Origin: Nothopassalora personata
Taxonomy: Eukaryota; Ascomycota; Dothideomycetes; Mycosphaerellales; Mycosphaerellaceae
Direction of reading: 5' to 3'
Length of the DNA stretch: 64,000 nt
Assembly (NCBI GenBank): GCA_033816765.1
Contig: CM066288.1
Coordinates: forward strand, 682,001-746,000
In this document: piece by piece, positions 23,436-33,500 of the stretch
How the letters are laid out: each line of letters opens with the position of its first letter
Position numbering within the stretch: the first letter of the stretch is position 1
Notes under the pieces: model-generated
What the model was told of the DNA's origin: nothing
The model's database searches: none
Seen by the model: only the letters and a program-made list of their open reading frames with translations
Made by a program: the position numbers and the translations under genes

Positions 23436-24143
23436 CTACCACCACACCTCAACCTCGACATCAATGCTTGCGTGAAGCACGTTGCAACTCCACCCACTGA
23501 ACCTTGCCATCGGCACGATACTAACAGTATCTCCATTCCGCAGTCCTTCAACCCACGCCCTGATCTCTGAACTCGCCTCTTCAGATCTCTGTGCATCATA
23601 CACCAGCTCGTGATCTTGTGGCTCCTTGTTAGCCATAGCATTTCTCGCCCACTCAGGACCCCTCTCCTGCTCGCCATCGCCATTCTTCTTTCCCAGCTCA
23701 AACCAAGTCCACGACCCGCCCTCATGATTCTGACACCAGCCTTGATCGTGACCAGTGGCTTTCACCGTGACGCGCTGTATGCGGCCTTTGCCTTGGGATG
23801 AGTTGCTCCCGGCTGTCAGGTACTTCATTGGTGCGGTCTCCAGGTATGGCTGCAGCGGTGTCTCTCTACCTGAACTGAACCGTCTCGTAGGCGTATCGCG
23901 CGAGGCACGGAAACGGATACAGTCGTAATCAGCATGGTGAAGGATGAGCTTGATTAGCTCATTCGGAAGGCGGTACTTGGAAGCACGTTCGAGGCAGTGG
24001 ATAGTGTCGAGCACGTCCGTAGGGTTGCGTGGGAATGTCGTTGGCGTTTCGGGCTCTTCTGATGGTGCATTATTGTCATCCGAGACTCGAACTATGTCCT
24101 CCGGTCGTGGTCGTCTTAGGTTGTGAGGCAGTCGTCTGAACAT
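23436..24143 (-). CDS. F-box-like protein, intact (235 aa)
   Basis: A single exon from ATG 24143 to the stop at 23436 encodes 235 residues. An F-box-like helix pair sits near residues 56-75 (YRLPNELIKLILHHADYD). The C-terminal half carries a pattern often seen in fungal F-box-associated proteins: VTVKATGHDQGW, SWTWFELGKK, a basic/acidic linker and ARFSGWSCNVLHASIDVEVE. F-box proteins bind Skp1 and present substrates to SCF ubiquitin ligases, but no substrate can be inferred here. It lies next to two broken F-box-like copies on the same strand; it differs enough from them that recent duplication is unlikely. Confidence 0.75.
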   Translation of the reverse strand: MFRRLPHNLRRPRPEDIVRVSDDNNAPSEEPETPTTFPRNPTDVLDTIHCLERASKYRLPNELIKLILHHADYDCIRFRASRDTPTRRFSSGRETPLQPYLETAPMKYLTAGSNSSQGKGRIQRVTVKATGHDQGWCQNHEGGSWTWFELGKKNGDGEQERGPEWARNAMANKEPQDHELVYDAQRSEEASSEIRAWVEGLRNGDTVSIVPMARFSGWSCNVLHASIDVEVEVWW

Positions 24144-24605
24144 AGTGTCTTCGTGGTGGACGTGCTCTGTACAGGACTAAATGCAACTAGGATTGAGCGT
24201 TGAGTAGCCACCAATACTGTATCAGGAAACGACAACCAACGTCATCGGGCTGACTTCACCTGGCTTGTGGCACACCAAGGAAGGGCACTCAAAAAAGGTC
24301 ATTGTTACCGAGTGCGATAATCGTTTGGCACCGCATCAACCCGAGACCTCAGAATGTGACCAGGCGGAGCCGTGATCGATTCACGTGCTGCTTGCGACAG
24401 CATTCACCGATGATTCTGCTGGCGGAATGAGGTACATGCACCGGTGTTTGTGGTCACGAAAAAGTGGTTGCAAACGTTTGTGCGGTGCGGTTGTTTGCCG
24501 AGTGCTGCCGAGGCCGGACTTTGGGTCATGATCGTGCCTTCTTTCCTTTGCAAACAACATCAACACGAATATTGATCCAACTCGAGTGTAGAGACCTCCG
24601 TCAAG
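24144..24605. promoter_or_regulatory. Divergent promoter region, F-box-like and phosphatase genes
   Basis: The 462 bp gap lies between a minus-strand start at 24143 and a plus-strand start at 24606 and must carry both promoters. No coding potential beyond short random frames was seen. Confidence 0.5.
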
Positions 24606-25875
24606 ATGGTGTTGGAGGTCATCTACGTCGTCAGACATGGCGTAAGTACTTCCCTCTCTCTCTCTTCTATTCCGTTTGTAAAGGCTCTCGCATACAATAC
24701 CGTGGCCCGGAATCACAACAGTGGGGGCGTCATAGCCTGGTGCGGCAGGAGCTGCTTGGAGCACTAATGCGCAGGATCACGACGACCTGACGAATATTTA
24801 TCTTGCTTGGGTCCCGGCGTAGTGTGAGAGGACGGGCGAATGAAATGGACACAGCGGTACTGACAACCATCACAGTACAGATCTAATTGGTAACCACCAC
24901 GTCGTCCTGAATTCCACCTGCATGTATGCTGATGTCCTCCCAGGCACGTCGACCCGTCAACAGGCCACTACAACTCGACCGTTCCATCGCCCACCGGCAT
25001 CGTCGCAGATCCAGCCCTTGCCAGCTACGGAGTCAAGCAGGCAGAAGAACTCGGCGCCTACCTCGAAACCGTCGACCCACCAGTCGACCTGATCTACAGC
25101 TCACCGTTCTACCGCTGCATTCAAACCCTTAAGCCCTTCGTCAGCGCCAAAGCCAAACGCGAAGGCAAAGATGCCATCAAAGTCTACGTTGAGCCCGGCG
25201 TAGGAGAATTCTACGGTCTTGCCCGCTTCGATCACCCCTCGCCAGCACCGATCCAGGAGCTCAACCGCCACTTCGACCACCTTCAAGCCGTCGAGCCACC
25301 CAGCATAGTCCCAAGCACCAAGGGCGAGAGCATTCCACAGCTCCACGATCGCATTGCATACGCACTCCAGCACATCATCGCTCGCGCAGATGCCGACCCA
25401 GCTGGTCCCCGAACTTTGCTCATCTGCACTCATGCCGCTGCCATGATTGCCATTGGCCGTGCTCTAACTGGGCGTATGCCTGAGGAGGAAGGCGAGGAGG
25501 ACTTCAAGTGCTTTACCTGCAGCTTCAGCAAGTTCGTGCGGCGGCAGCAGCCTCTTACCAATGGCACCAACGGCGCGAAAGCGAACGGCCCGCACCTCAA
25601 TACCGACTGGAAGCCTGAGTCTCCTGATCAGGTCCCGGACATCGGCTGGCGTAATGGGAAGGGAGTCGCTGGAGGCTGGGACTGCGTGGTCAACGGCGAT
25701 TGCTCTTTCCTGGCTGGTGGCGAGGAGAGAGGATGGTAAGTCTAAAACATGTTTCTTATTTATTGCATCGTCTGCTTGTTCTGCTTTGGAGGATCCACTT
25801 ACCAGTGTCGTTTGTAACAGGAATTTCGACATTGAGAAGGCGCAAGCCGGCAAAGTCACTGGCTCGGAGTTTTGA
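24606..25875 (+). CDS. Histidine phosphatase (phosphoglycerate mutase-like; TFC7-type)
   Basis: Four exons (24606-24641, 24876-24889, 24944-25735, 25821-25875) encode 298 residues. The second exon is only 14 nt: it encodes YRSN and the first two bases of a Trp codon, and it is required to keep frame between VVRHG and HVDPSTGHYN. The family motifs are the catalytic RHG at residues 10-12, IYSSPFYRCIQT, the acidic VEPGVGEFYG and the second catalytic His in LLICTHAAAM. Fungal proteins of this layout are annotated as phosphoglycerate mutase family phosphatases or as relatives of the 55 kDa TFIIIC subunit Tfc7. The exact substrate cannot be told from sequence. Introns of 234, 54 and 85 nt have canonical ends. 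The start ATG is supported by MVLEVIYVVRHG directly at the N-terminus. Confidence 0.88.
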
Positions 25876-26232
25876 GCTTTGCATTCATCGACATCAGCAG
25901 CGCATCTTGCTTACACGCACTGCCACAAACAGGCACTTCACGGGCGACGAGGGCTTCATGGATCTCCCACTCGTATCAAGCGAAGCGATAGACTACTCAG
26001 CAGAGTCATTAGGCGTGAAGGATGGGAACAGGGATAGAGATAGAGGATCACGGTTATGAGGCGTCAAAGTCATTGGCTGGTTCAAGCTGTTTGATTTCGC
26101 CCAAATGGACGCTGCGGAAGACAGAAGCAGATGCCATAGAAGCTCTACTGCTTGCATTGCATATCATTGCAAAGACGTTCCCCGTCCCTTTTCATGGAAT
26201 TTCCCGTGCGCCGCTACCATGCCGTCCGTCAA
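25876..26232. other. Intergenic between convergent phosphatase and RPL17 genes
   Basis: This 357 bp stretch contains the two 3' UTRs of convergent genes. Nothing else was recognised. Confidence 0.5.
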
Positions 26233-27035
26233 CTACGAGGATGAAGCGGCTGTGATGGCCTTGCGGGTGCGGGCACCACGCTGGCGGGAGCTCAAGTGTG
26301 CGGACTTGCGAGCGAGGGTCTCTGGGGACTTCTGCACGACCTCCTCGCCCTCAGTGAGGATGAGCTCAATGTGGCATGGGTTGGACATGTATGGGTTGAT
26401 CTAAATGACGCGTCAGCAGATATCTCTCGACTTTAGGCGAATGTCAAGCTTACACGACCGTGAGCACGGTATGTGCGACGGCGCTGCTTTGGTGCCTGGT
26501 TGACCTGAATGTGCTTGACAATCAAGTTGCTGGTATCCAGACCCTTGGTGTCGGCGTTGGCCTCAGCGTTCTTGAGCAGGCTCGAGAGGAACTCTGCCGA
26601 TTTCACTGGCCAGCGGGCCTTGGAAACGCCGAATTGCTTGCCTATGACACTTTGGTCTCAGTATGTGTTGCCCTCTGTATTGCTTCCCTTCAATGCATCC
26701 TCGCACATGGCGCCGCATCGTTCTTGATGGGCTACGTACCTTGGGCGGTACGGCCAGTGCTCCCGGCATATCTCCTCATTGGAACTGCCTCGTCCTTGTT
26801 CTGCACATTCTGGAGGTAGGTGAGGGCGCGCTGGAGCTTCCAGCCGTTAATGGCCTGGGCGGTTTCGCGGGTGTTCTTGAAGGAGACACGGAGGTAGGAG
26901 CCGCGAGCTGTTCAAACAATATTTTGGTCAGTATGTGCATCTTGCGCGCGGTCGCACATCGATGTGTCGCATGCAGGTGATCATACCGCGAGCGCTCTTG
27001 GCGTTGTCAATGCTCTCAGCGGCGTAGCGGACCAT
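26233..27035 (-). CDS. RPL17: 60S ribosomal protein L17 (uL22)
   Basis: Four exons (27035-26987, 26907-26740, 26641-26454, 26400-26233) give 190 residues, normal for eukaryotic uL22. The start [20 protein letters not shown] and the blocks [34 protein letters not shown] and [19 protein letters not shown] are strongly conserved. The C-terminal part [17 protein letters not shown] follows the last splice. uL22 lines the nascent-peptide exit tunnel of the large subunit. Introns of 79, 98 and 53 nt interrupt the gene. It is divergent from the fibrillarin gene with only 230 bp between start codons, which suggests coordinated ribosome-related expression. Confidence 0.97.
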
Positions 27036-27265
27036 CTTGACTGTGTTGGCTGAGGCGAAAGAGTGTGGTATCGACGACCTTGAACCGCAGACTTCCTTCC
27101 TCGCGAGACGAAGTTCGGCCTGGAAAGTGCAGGTGCGATCTCGCCAAGCGCGCTAAGCTGAATCTGGAGCAAAGAAACCTTAATCCGCATAGCTCTTGCC
27201 CAAATTTTCGAGATCACAGATTGGCAGCAGGAACGACCCGACAACATCCATACATCCAGCACATC
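27036..27265. promoter_or_regulatory. Shared 230 bp promoter of RPL17 and NOP1
   Basis: The two start codons face away from this 230 bp interval, so it must drive both genes. An AT-rich box CAAATTTTCG at 27201-27210 faintly resembles the ribosomal RNA processing element of yeasts, but the match is partial. The interval is otherwise GC-mixed with no obvious TATA box, as expected for ribosome-related genes. Function of the box is inference. Confidence 0.6.
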
Positions 27266-28352
27266 ATGGCATTCACACCAGGAGGCGGAAGAGGCGGGCG
27301 TGGTGGAGGCGATCGAGGACGCGGTGGATTTTCCAGGGGTGGACGCGGTGGAGGCGATCGCGGCGGCCGTGGAGGTGGTCGAGGTAAAGAAAGCTGCGAA
27401 CAGTGGAAGAAATGAGCTAACAAATGTCAGGTGGATTTGGCGGCGGAAACAGGGGTAGAGGCGGTGGCAGAGGGGGCAGGGGTGCGCCGCGAGGCCGTGG
27501 AGCGTCCAGAGGAGGCAGAGGCGGTGGACCAGGCGCAAAGGTGCGACAGCATATGACTGCGCACTGACGAACAAGCACGAGTATTGACACATCACTCAGG
27601 GCGGCCAGAAGGTCATCATCGAGCCACACAGACACGCCGGTGTCTTCGTCGCACGAGGCAAGGAAGACTTGCTCGTCACCAAGAACCTGACACCCGGCGA
27701 GGCCGTCTACGGCGAGAAGCGCATTGCCGTCGACACACCCGCGACCACTACCGGCGATGCCACGAACGGCGACGCACCTATCTCCACCAAGACCGAATAC
27801 CGTGTATGGAACCCCTTCCGATCGAAATTGGCAGCAGGTATCTTGGGTGGTATGGACAACATCTACATGGGCCCAGGCAAGAAGGTGTTGTACCTCGGTG
27901 CCGCATCTGGGACATCCGTCTCTCATGTCGCCGACATTGTTGGCCCAACCGGAACCGTCTACGCTGTCGAATTCTCGCACCGCTCAGGCCGTGATCTGAT
28001 CAACATGGCTACCCACCGCACGAACGTGATCCCAATCGTCGAGGACGCCCGTCACCCGCTCAAGTACCGCATGCTCGTCGGCATGGTCGACTGCATCTTC
28101 GCCGACGTTGCCCAGCCCGATCAAGCCCGTATCGTCGGTATCAACGCTCACCAATTCCTCAAGGTCGGCGGTGGTGTCGTTGTCTCCATCAAGGCCAACT
28201 GTATCGACTCGACTGCTGCGCCCGAGGCTGTCTTTGCACGAGAAGTTGTCAAGCTCAGAGAGGAGCGCATCAAGCCAAAGGAGCAGCTTACTCTGGAACC
28301 TTTCGAGCGAGATCACGCAATGGTTGCTGGCATTTACCAACGGGCGCAATAG
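27266..28352 (+). CDS. NOP1: Fibrillarin, box C/D snoRNP 2'-O-methyltransferase
   Basis: Three exons (27266-27383, 27431-27540, 27600-28352) encode 326 residues. Residues 1-76 form a glycine/arginine-rich domain with repeated RGG units, interrupted by introns of 47 and 59 nt. The methyltransferase domain begins at [16 protein letters not shown] and contains the SAM-binding [17 protein letters not shown] and [24 protein letters not shown] and [10 protein letters not shown] segments also match the family. Fibrillarin methylates pre-rRNA in the nucleolus, guided by box C/D snoRNAs, and also modifies histone H2A glutamine. The GAR domain normally drives nucleolar phase separation. The start ATG is the first in the GAR frame. 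Confidence 0.97.
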
Positions 28353-28648
28353 ATGGACAAGGCTCGCTTTGTGTAAGACACGAAGCGATGTGACAAAGGA
28401 GCAGGGCGTTCTGTGGCGTACAAGGAGCTTTGCGGAAGGGCTCGGTGGCAAATGAAGTTACTATGATCGATTCGATAAGCCTGTATAGCATTACTGATGA
28501 TATGTTCCAATCTGAAAAGGCTTCTCGGTTCAACGAGAGAACAAGGAAGAGAAACAGGAGAGGTGATAGAGACGAGACACTGCCAAGAAAGAATATTATT
28601 ATCGCCAAAATCTCAACACCAAGGAGAATCTCAATGGCAAATTACCAC
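28353..28648. other. Intergenic between convergent NOP1 and HMG-box gene
   Basis: A 296 bp stretch holds the 3' UTRs of two convergent genes. No further gene or RNA was recognised. Confidence 0.5.
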
Positions 28649-30417
28649 CTACAACGCCTCCCTGCTGGAAAGCCTGGTACTCCGCCTGGGAGTGACAGGC
28701 GCAATAGATTCCTTAGCAGAACTCTTCTTGCTCGACCTCGCGGAAGTCGGGATATCAAAAGGCGCACTATAGTCCAAGATCTCGGCAAAAAGATCATTGA
28801 AATCAGACGTCTTGAGTGGTGTAGGTTCTTTCCCTGCGCTGCGTGTCAAAGATGGCGACGCAGGCATCGTCATTATGGGCGCTGGTGGCGAGCGTCGACC
28901 CTTGGATGGCATGCCGAGAACTAGCGCCTCTTGTTAGCAGGGAACTTGAACGAGGAGAAGTTAGGGCGCTTACCTGGAACGTCGTACTCATCTTCAGCTG
29001 GTGCGTCCATGATCTCACCGCTTTGCTCCATGAAGAGGGAGTCGTTCTCGTCGTCCTCTTCGGCGTAGCGGACTGGAGTCTTTGAACGGGTAGATCGCTT
29101 CGAAGTAGGCTGCTCGTCCTCGGATTCGTCGTCAGACTCGCGTTGCTTGCGCTTGCGACCAGGGCCACGACTTCTCTTCTTGAAAGGAACCTTAACATCA
29201 CTGTTACCGTAAGCAGCAGCTTGTTCAGCTCTCTTCTCACGTGCAGCGACGTTGATCTGGTAAGCACCACAAGTACAGCTCATGGAACCGAACTGGTGAG
29301 CATTCTTCATGCCCGGCTTAAAGCTCCAGCCAGGGTACTTGATCTTGTGTTCCTCTGCGAGACGGTCAGCTTGAGCCTTGTATGGAGCTCGTGCCGCGTC
29401 ACTCATGGCGTGCCATCTTTCACCAACGATCTTGGAGATCTTGTCGTGTGTGATCTTGACACCGCCGCTTCGCACGGAGTCGCGCTGTATCTTCATGCTC
29501 TCTTGGGATCGGAAGAGGATGAACATGTTGGGTGGACGTGGGACATCGATCGTGCTGTACTGAGACTTGCAGATGCACTTCTGGATGATACTGTTCTTCT
29601 TTGGGTTGCGGCCCTTGAGAGCGCGAGCTGGAGTAGGGCGTGCGGCAGCGGGAGCTGGCCTGTAGGTGGGAAGCTGAGGCCTGGCGACCGGGGCGGTGAT
29701 CGGAGTGGCGGCTTCTTGGGGCATTCCACCAGGGGCAGACACAACAGTGTGCCAGCCAATCTCTCTGAAGAAATCTGCACCAGGCGCTTGAGCAGTCGCC
29801 ATGTCGTACCAGATTTTGAGAGTTGGGTTGTAGCCATCTGGGTCTCCATCAACGGCTGCTCGTGCGACAGGCGCTGCTGGCCACTGAGGAATGGCAGCAG
29901 GCGCAGGTCTAGGGTGGTGCCAGCGAATCTGCCTGAGGTAGTGGGCACCGCCATCTGGGCCATTAGCGATGTCGTACCAGAGGTTGAGGAAGGAGATATA
30001 GCCGTCGGGGTGGTCTTGTGAAGCGGCCGCTTGTGGGATGGGAATGACCTCTTCTTGCATGGGAACAACTTCTTCGGGGCTGTTGAAATGTGGTGTAGGG
30101 ATGTGGTATTGAGAATCGGCCTGGAAATTCTCGTTAGCCAAACCCTCGCCGAAGTCTGCAGTCGTCAAGATTGACTCTATCTGCTGGTCATTGAGCTCGG
30201 CCTCTCGATTCGGTCCACAGGCCGAGTCGTCACTGCTAGAGTCAGTGTTCATGCTGGCGTTGATGTAATCGGCCTGGTTTTGATTGAGATCCACGGTTAT
30301 TGATTGTGTTGAAAGCAAGTGCACCGTCGTTGCTGTAAAGATTGAATGAAGCGTACCGGACGCTTGAGTCGTAAAACGTGAGAAGTGCAAGAGCTGGTGT
30401 GATGTGAATCTGGACAT
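28649..30417 (-). CDS. HMG-box (MATA-type) DNA-binding protein with duplicated module
   Basis: Exons 30417-28974 and 28920-28649 are joined across a 53 nt intron (GTAAGC donor, GCTAAC branch, CTAG acceptor), giving 571 residues. The unspliced frame would stop inside this intron. A MATA-type HMG box spans about residues 292-365 (RPPNMFILFRSQESMK ... KISKIVGERWHAMS ... KYPGWSF). It is flanked by two small cysteine clusters, KCICKS before and SCTCGAY after. Two copies of a module, PDGYxxxLxxWYD...R.I.WH, lie near residues 137-167 and 193-223, offset by 56 residues. A basic nuclear-localisation-like run KKRSRGPGRKRKQR and an acidic tail follow. The box suggests sequence-specific regulation in the nucleus; it is not obviously the mating-type gene. 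The start is uncertain: ATG 30252 (MNTDSSSDD) gives 516 residues and removes an acid-free N-terminus that looks like translated leader. Confidence 0.82.
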
Positions 30418-31714
30418 CGGAACATCTAGGGTGGGCGCCGAGTCAATTCATTATATTACATGCTTCCTTTGTCGTCCCGTGGCTGGCGATATCCATTGTG
30501 GTCGTGTCGGTCAGAGACTCGAAATAGACTTGATTGTCAAGGGGAGACAAAGACATCGCGTAGTACTCAGCGTAGACGTAGCGACAATGTCATTGTGCTT
30601 CGACAAAGCGACACGCTGCATTTCCCATTGTCTTGCGCCATCCTATCGTGATGCGAAGGGGCGAAGGGATGAAGGAGGCTGTCGGATTGCCGAATGTGTT
30701 GGCTTCGAGAGTCCAGGAATCGCGGCCATATCGGCGTGCACATAGAGTGAGAATGGGAATATGATACAGTACCATTGATAGAGCTGTGTCTCTTGCGGTG
30801 AACGCCATGCCTTTTACAACCACAACCAGGAACGAGAATGCCGAAGGTAGGTAGACCTAGTTGTGTGAAGCGGCCTAGAGGATGAGCGAGGCAGGAAGTA
30901 GTGTTTTTCAAACATCGTTGGCAACACTCGAACCTCAAGTATCCGGTCGTTCTTGTCTCAGTCATGCTTGGTTGTGTTGTGTCGACACTCAGAAGACGGG
31001 TCAAGGCTCAACCCAGTCGCACCGCCGAGTGAGACTGATACAGTTCTCATTACTTTTCATGTCGCTCGCACGTTCATCAAGCAGGCCGCGAAGTCTGAGC
31101 ATACGTTGGGTAGAAAGGCTTCTTGTCCTGCAGCATTGAGACCTGTACGAATGGCCAGTCATCATATGACTACTCGCAGGAAGTAGACATATATCATCTC
31201 GCGGGATTGCTTCCCTGTGGCCCGGAATCTGTCGACATCAGGTCCTGGCATCCATGAACACCAGGTCTGAATTTCCGCTATCGAGATTGTTGTGATGGGG
31301 AGCCTGACAGTTTACTACGACGCGTTTGACATGATGGAAAAGGAGTGAGGTGAGGCGGCACATACCTCCTACATAGAAGAAGACTGCCGCACTTTACTGT
31401 GTATGGATCATCACAGCATGCGTAATTCTCAGCGCTAATACAATAGCCGTCTTGCGCCTGTGAAGCACGGTCGCACGTCAAGCACACTCCCAGTAAACTT
31501 AGTTGAGATGCATCGAATATTGACCTCGATTACTTAGACAATAGACAGATTTCATGGTGCTGTGCTCCACGTGCGACCGTGCTTCTTCTAGTGTCCGGCT
31601 TGACCGCGACTGAGGTGATCGAGCTGCAATACATCGACATGATCGCAACATATGTGGCAGTCGCCGACAATGCTACACTCATGATCAACGCAAGATGACA
31701 ACCTCTCAAGCAGC
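30418..31714. other. 1.3 kb intergenic, HMG-box promoter to MDM10 promoter
   Basis: Both flanking genes start here and point outward, so the stretch contains two promoters. Open frames such as 30567-31004 on minus lack domain features and overlap others. I see no repeats, RNA genes or transposon ends. Confidence 0.45.
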
Positions 31715-32899
31715 ATGCTGGAATTCATGGACTATGTCCAGCATGCATTCCACCAAACTTCGCGCTGGAACATCGACAACAGCTATTCCTCCTTGACGAC
31801 CACCTCGAACAACTTACTCGACTTTCGTATACCACGAGGCATTAGACTCCATGTATCGTCACTGTCAGCTCCCAACTTTGCAACCAGCTATGTACTAGGT
31901 AGCCAAGGCGTTGTTGATGGATCACTCAGCTTCCTTTACACGAGTCTCCCGATCCGAGTCGCAAGCCGGAGCAGCGACATATACCTCACCAGCCTGGCTA
32001 GGGGATACAGGCATCTCCAAGAGTTGAGAAAGCCGGAGAACCGGGAGCAGACACAGATCACAGACCAGAGAGAGCACGTCCAGCGCAGCAAGGACGCATT
32101 GCTGTACGGCAGGCTATATCTGCCGTCGAGCACGTTGGAGGCACTGTACCTCAGGAGATTAACACCAGCACGTCTTCTGAGCCTGCGATGTGTATCTGAT
32201 GGCACTCTGCCCAGTGGAGGTACCATCCTCGCAACACTCCAGAACGATTTTGGCAAGTACAGCACCGAGTATCTCTACTCCACCGACTCTGCCCTGCTTG
32301 GCTTTCGAGGTCTCTACAACTTCGGTTACGACCCACGATATCCAGATCAACAGCCTTCATCACGCTCACCACCTCATCCTTACTGGGACCATCAAAGTGG
32401 AAGACTAAGCGCAGGCGCCGAAGCATACTTCAGTCCGCTTAACAAGAGTGGCGGCATCAGCACTGGATTGAGGTTCACCACGTTACCTCCGCACACTGGC
32501 TTTCCATACACAATGGCCCTGACTGTCAATCCACTCATGGGTAACTTGAGCTCCACCTACGCGGTGAAAGCAGGTCCGAACGTAGCACTCTGCTCCCGCT
32601 TCGACTTCAACGTGTACAGCTACGAAAGCGACGTCGTAGTGGGCGTGGAGCTCTGGCAGCGGCAGCAGATCCCCGTAGAAGTGGCTTGGGCAGCGGATCG
32701 GCTTCGCCATGGCTGGCCAAGAAGCGACGCGAACGTCAATGGGGTCTTAAAAGCGCGCATGGACAATCATGGGAAGGTTGGGCTACTGTGGGAATGTAAG
32801 GCGAAGGAGCTGCTGTTGAGTCTAGGAGCAGGCTTTGATCTGAAACAGAGTGAGCGGATGATTGGAAGTGCGGGAGTTGAGATCAGCTATTCGAGCTAG
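31715..32899 (+). CDS. MDM10: Mitochondrial outer-membrane protein MDM10 (ERMES subunit)
   Basis: A single exon encodes 394 residues. The start MLEFMDYVQHAFHQTSRWN and the block IPRGIRLHVSSLSAPNFATSY are characteristic of Mdm10. Alternating polar/hydrophobic strands such as FSTGL-type and YTMALTVNPLMG segments indicate a 19-strand outer-membrane beta barrel, ending in a beta-signal-like GSAGVEISYSS. There is no cleavable presequence, as expected. Mdm10 forms the ER-mitochondria encounter structure with Mmm1, Mdm12 and Mdm34, supports lipid exchange and mitochondrial shape, and also helps the SAM complex assemble Tom40. Fungal Mdm10 often carries an extra loop; the Pro/Ser segment near residues 212-225 could be such a loop. 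No introns were needed. Confidence 0.95.
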   Translation: MLEFMDYVQHAFHQTSRWNIDNSYSSLTTTSNNLLDFRIPRGIRLHVSSLSAPNFATSYVLGSQGVVDGSLSFLYTSLPIRVASRSSDIYLTSLARGYRHLQELRKPENREQTQITDQREHVQRSKDALLYGRLYLPSSTLEALYLRRLTPARLLSLRCVSDGTLPSGGTILATLQNDFGKYSTEYLYSTDSALLGFRGLYNFGYDPRYPDQQPSSRSPPHPYWDHQSGRLSAGAEAYFSPLNKSGGISTGLRFTTLPPHTGFPYTMALTVNPLMGNLSSTYAVKAGPNVALCSRFDFNVYSYESDVVVGVELWQRQQIPVEVAWAADRLRHGWPRSDANVNGVLKARMDNHGKVGLLWECKAKELLLSLGAGFDLKQSERMIGSAGVEISYSS

Positions 32900-33500
32900 A
32901 TAGGAGGGACTTCACTCTGCTCAGTCAAGCTTGTAGACCATCAGCCTCACCACCGCCTGGTTCCTGGTCTTTGGCCTCTGAGCTATGACACTCATGTCGC
33001 CACATGTCCAAGATCGTTGGCACCGCTAACCAGTACCCCAGCCATGAGCGACCCAAGTGGCTGAACGAGACACCTGCAAGCTCGCCATGCATTGCAGCAC
33101 GCATCCCTCCGAACTCATGTATGTCTAGCAGTGGACTATCGTTCATGCAGTCCAAAGCTGCATACACGGAGATCCCGTCGCTCTTCATTGGACCTCGGAT
33201 TATGTCCTTTGCATAACGCGTACGAAGTAGACCAGCAGCAAACACGTTCACGTACAGTCTACAGGCACGTCCCGACGGATAGCAACATCAACAGGCTGGA
33301 CTTGAGGCGCATGTTTCAATTTGACGGCAGCTAGTGCTGATGAACAAAGAGATGGCGGTCAGGGCCCGTCTGCGAACGCTGCTGCGAACACGTTGTGCGT
33401 GAACGGTATACATTCCCCTGTGTGACCGTCATTCTTGTCTCTCTGTCGCAGCACAACGTGCCCCATCGCATACATCTTTGACCTGACTACGGCTATCATC
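32900..33500. other. Intergenic, MDM10 3' end to next promoter
   Basis: About 600 bp carry the MDM10 3' UTR and the promoter of the plus-strand gene starting at 33501. No supported gene was seen on either strand. Confidence 0.45.

Noticed and set aside
28649..30417. HMG-box gene as the mating-type gene MAT1-2-1
   Set aside because: The box is of the broad MATA type, but the neighbours are not those of a MAT locus (no APN2 or SLA2 seen) and the protein is larger with extra modules.
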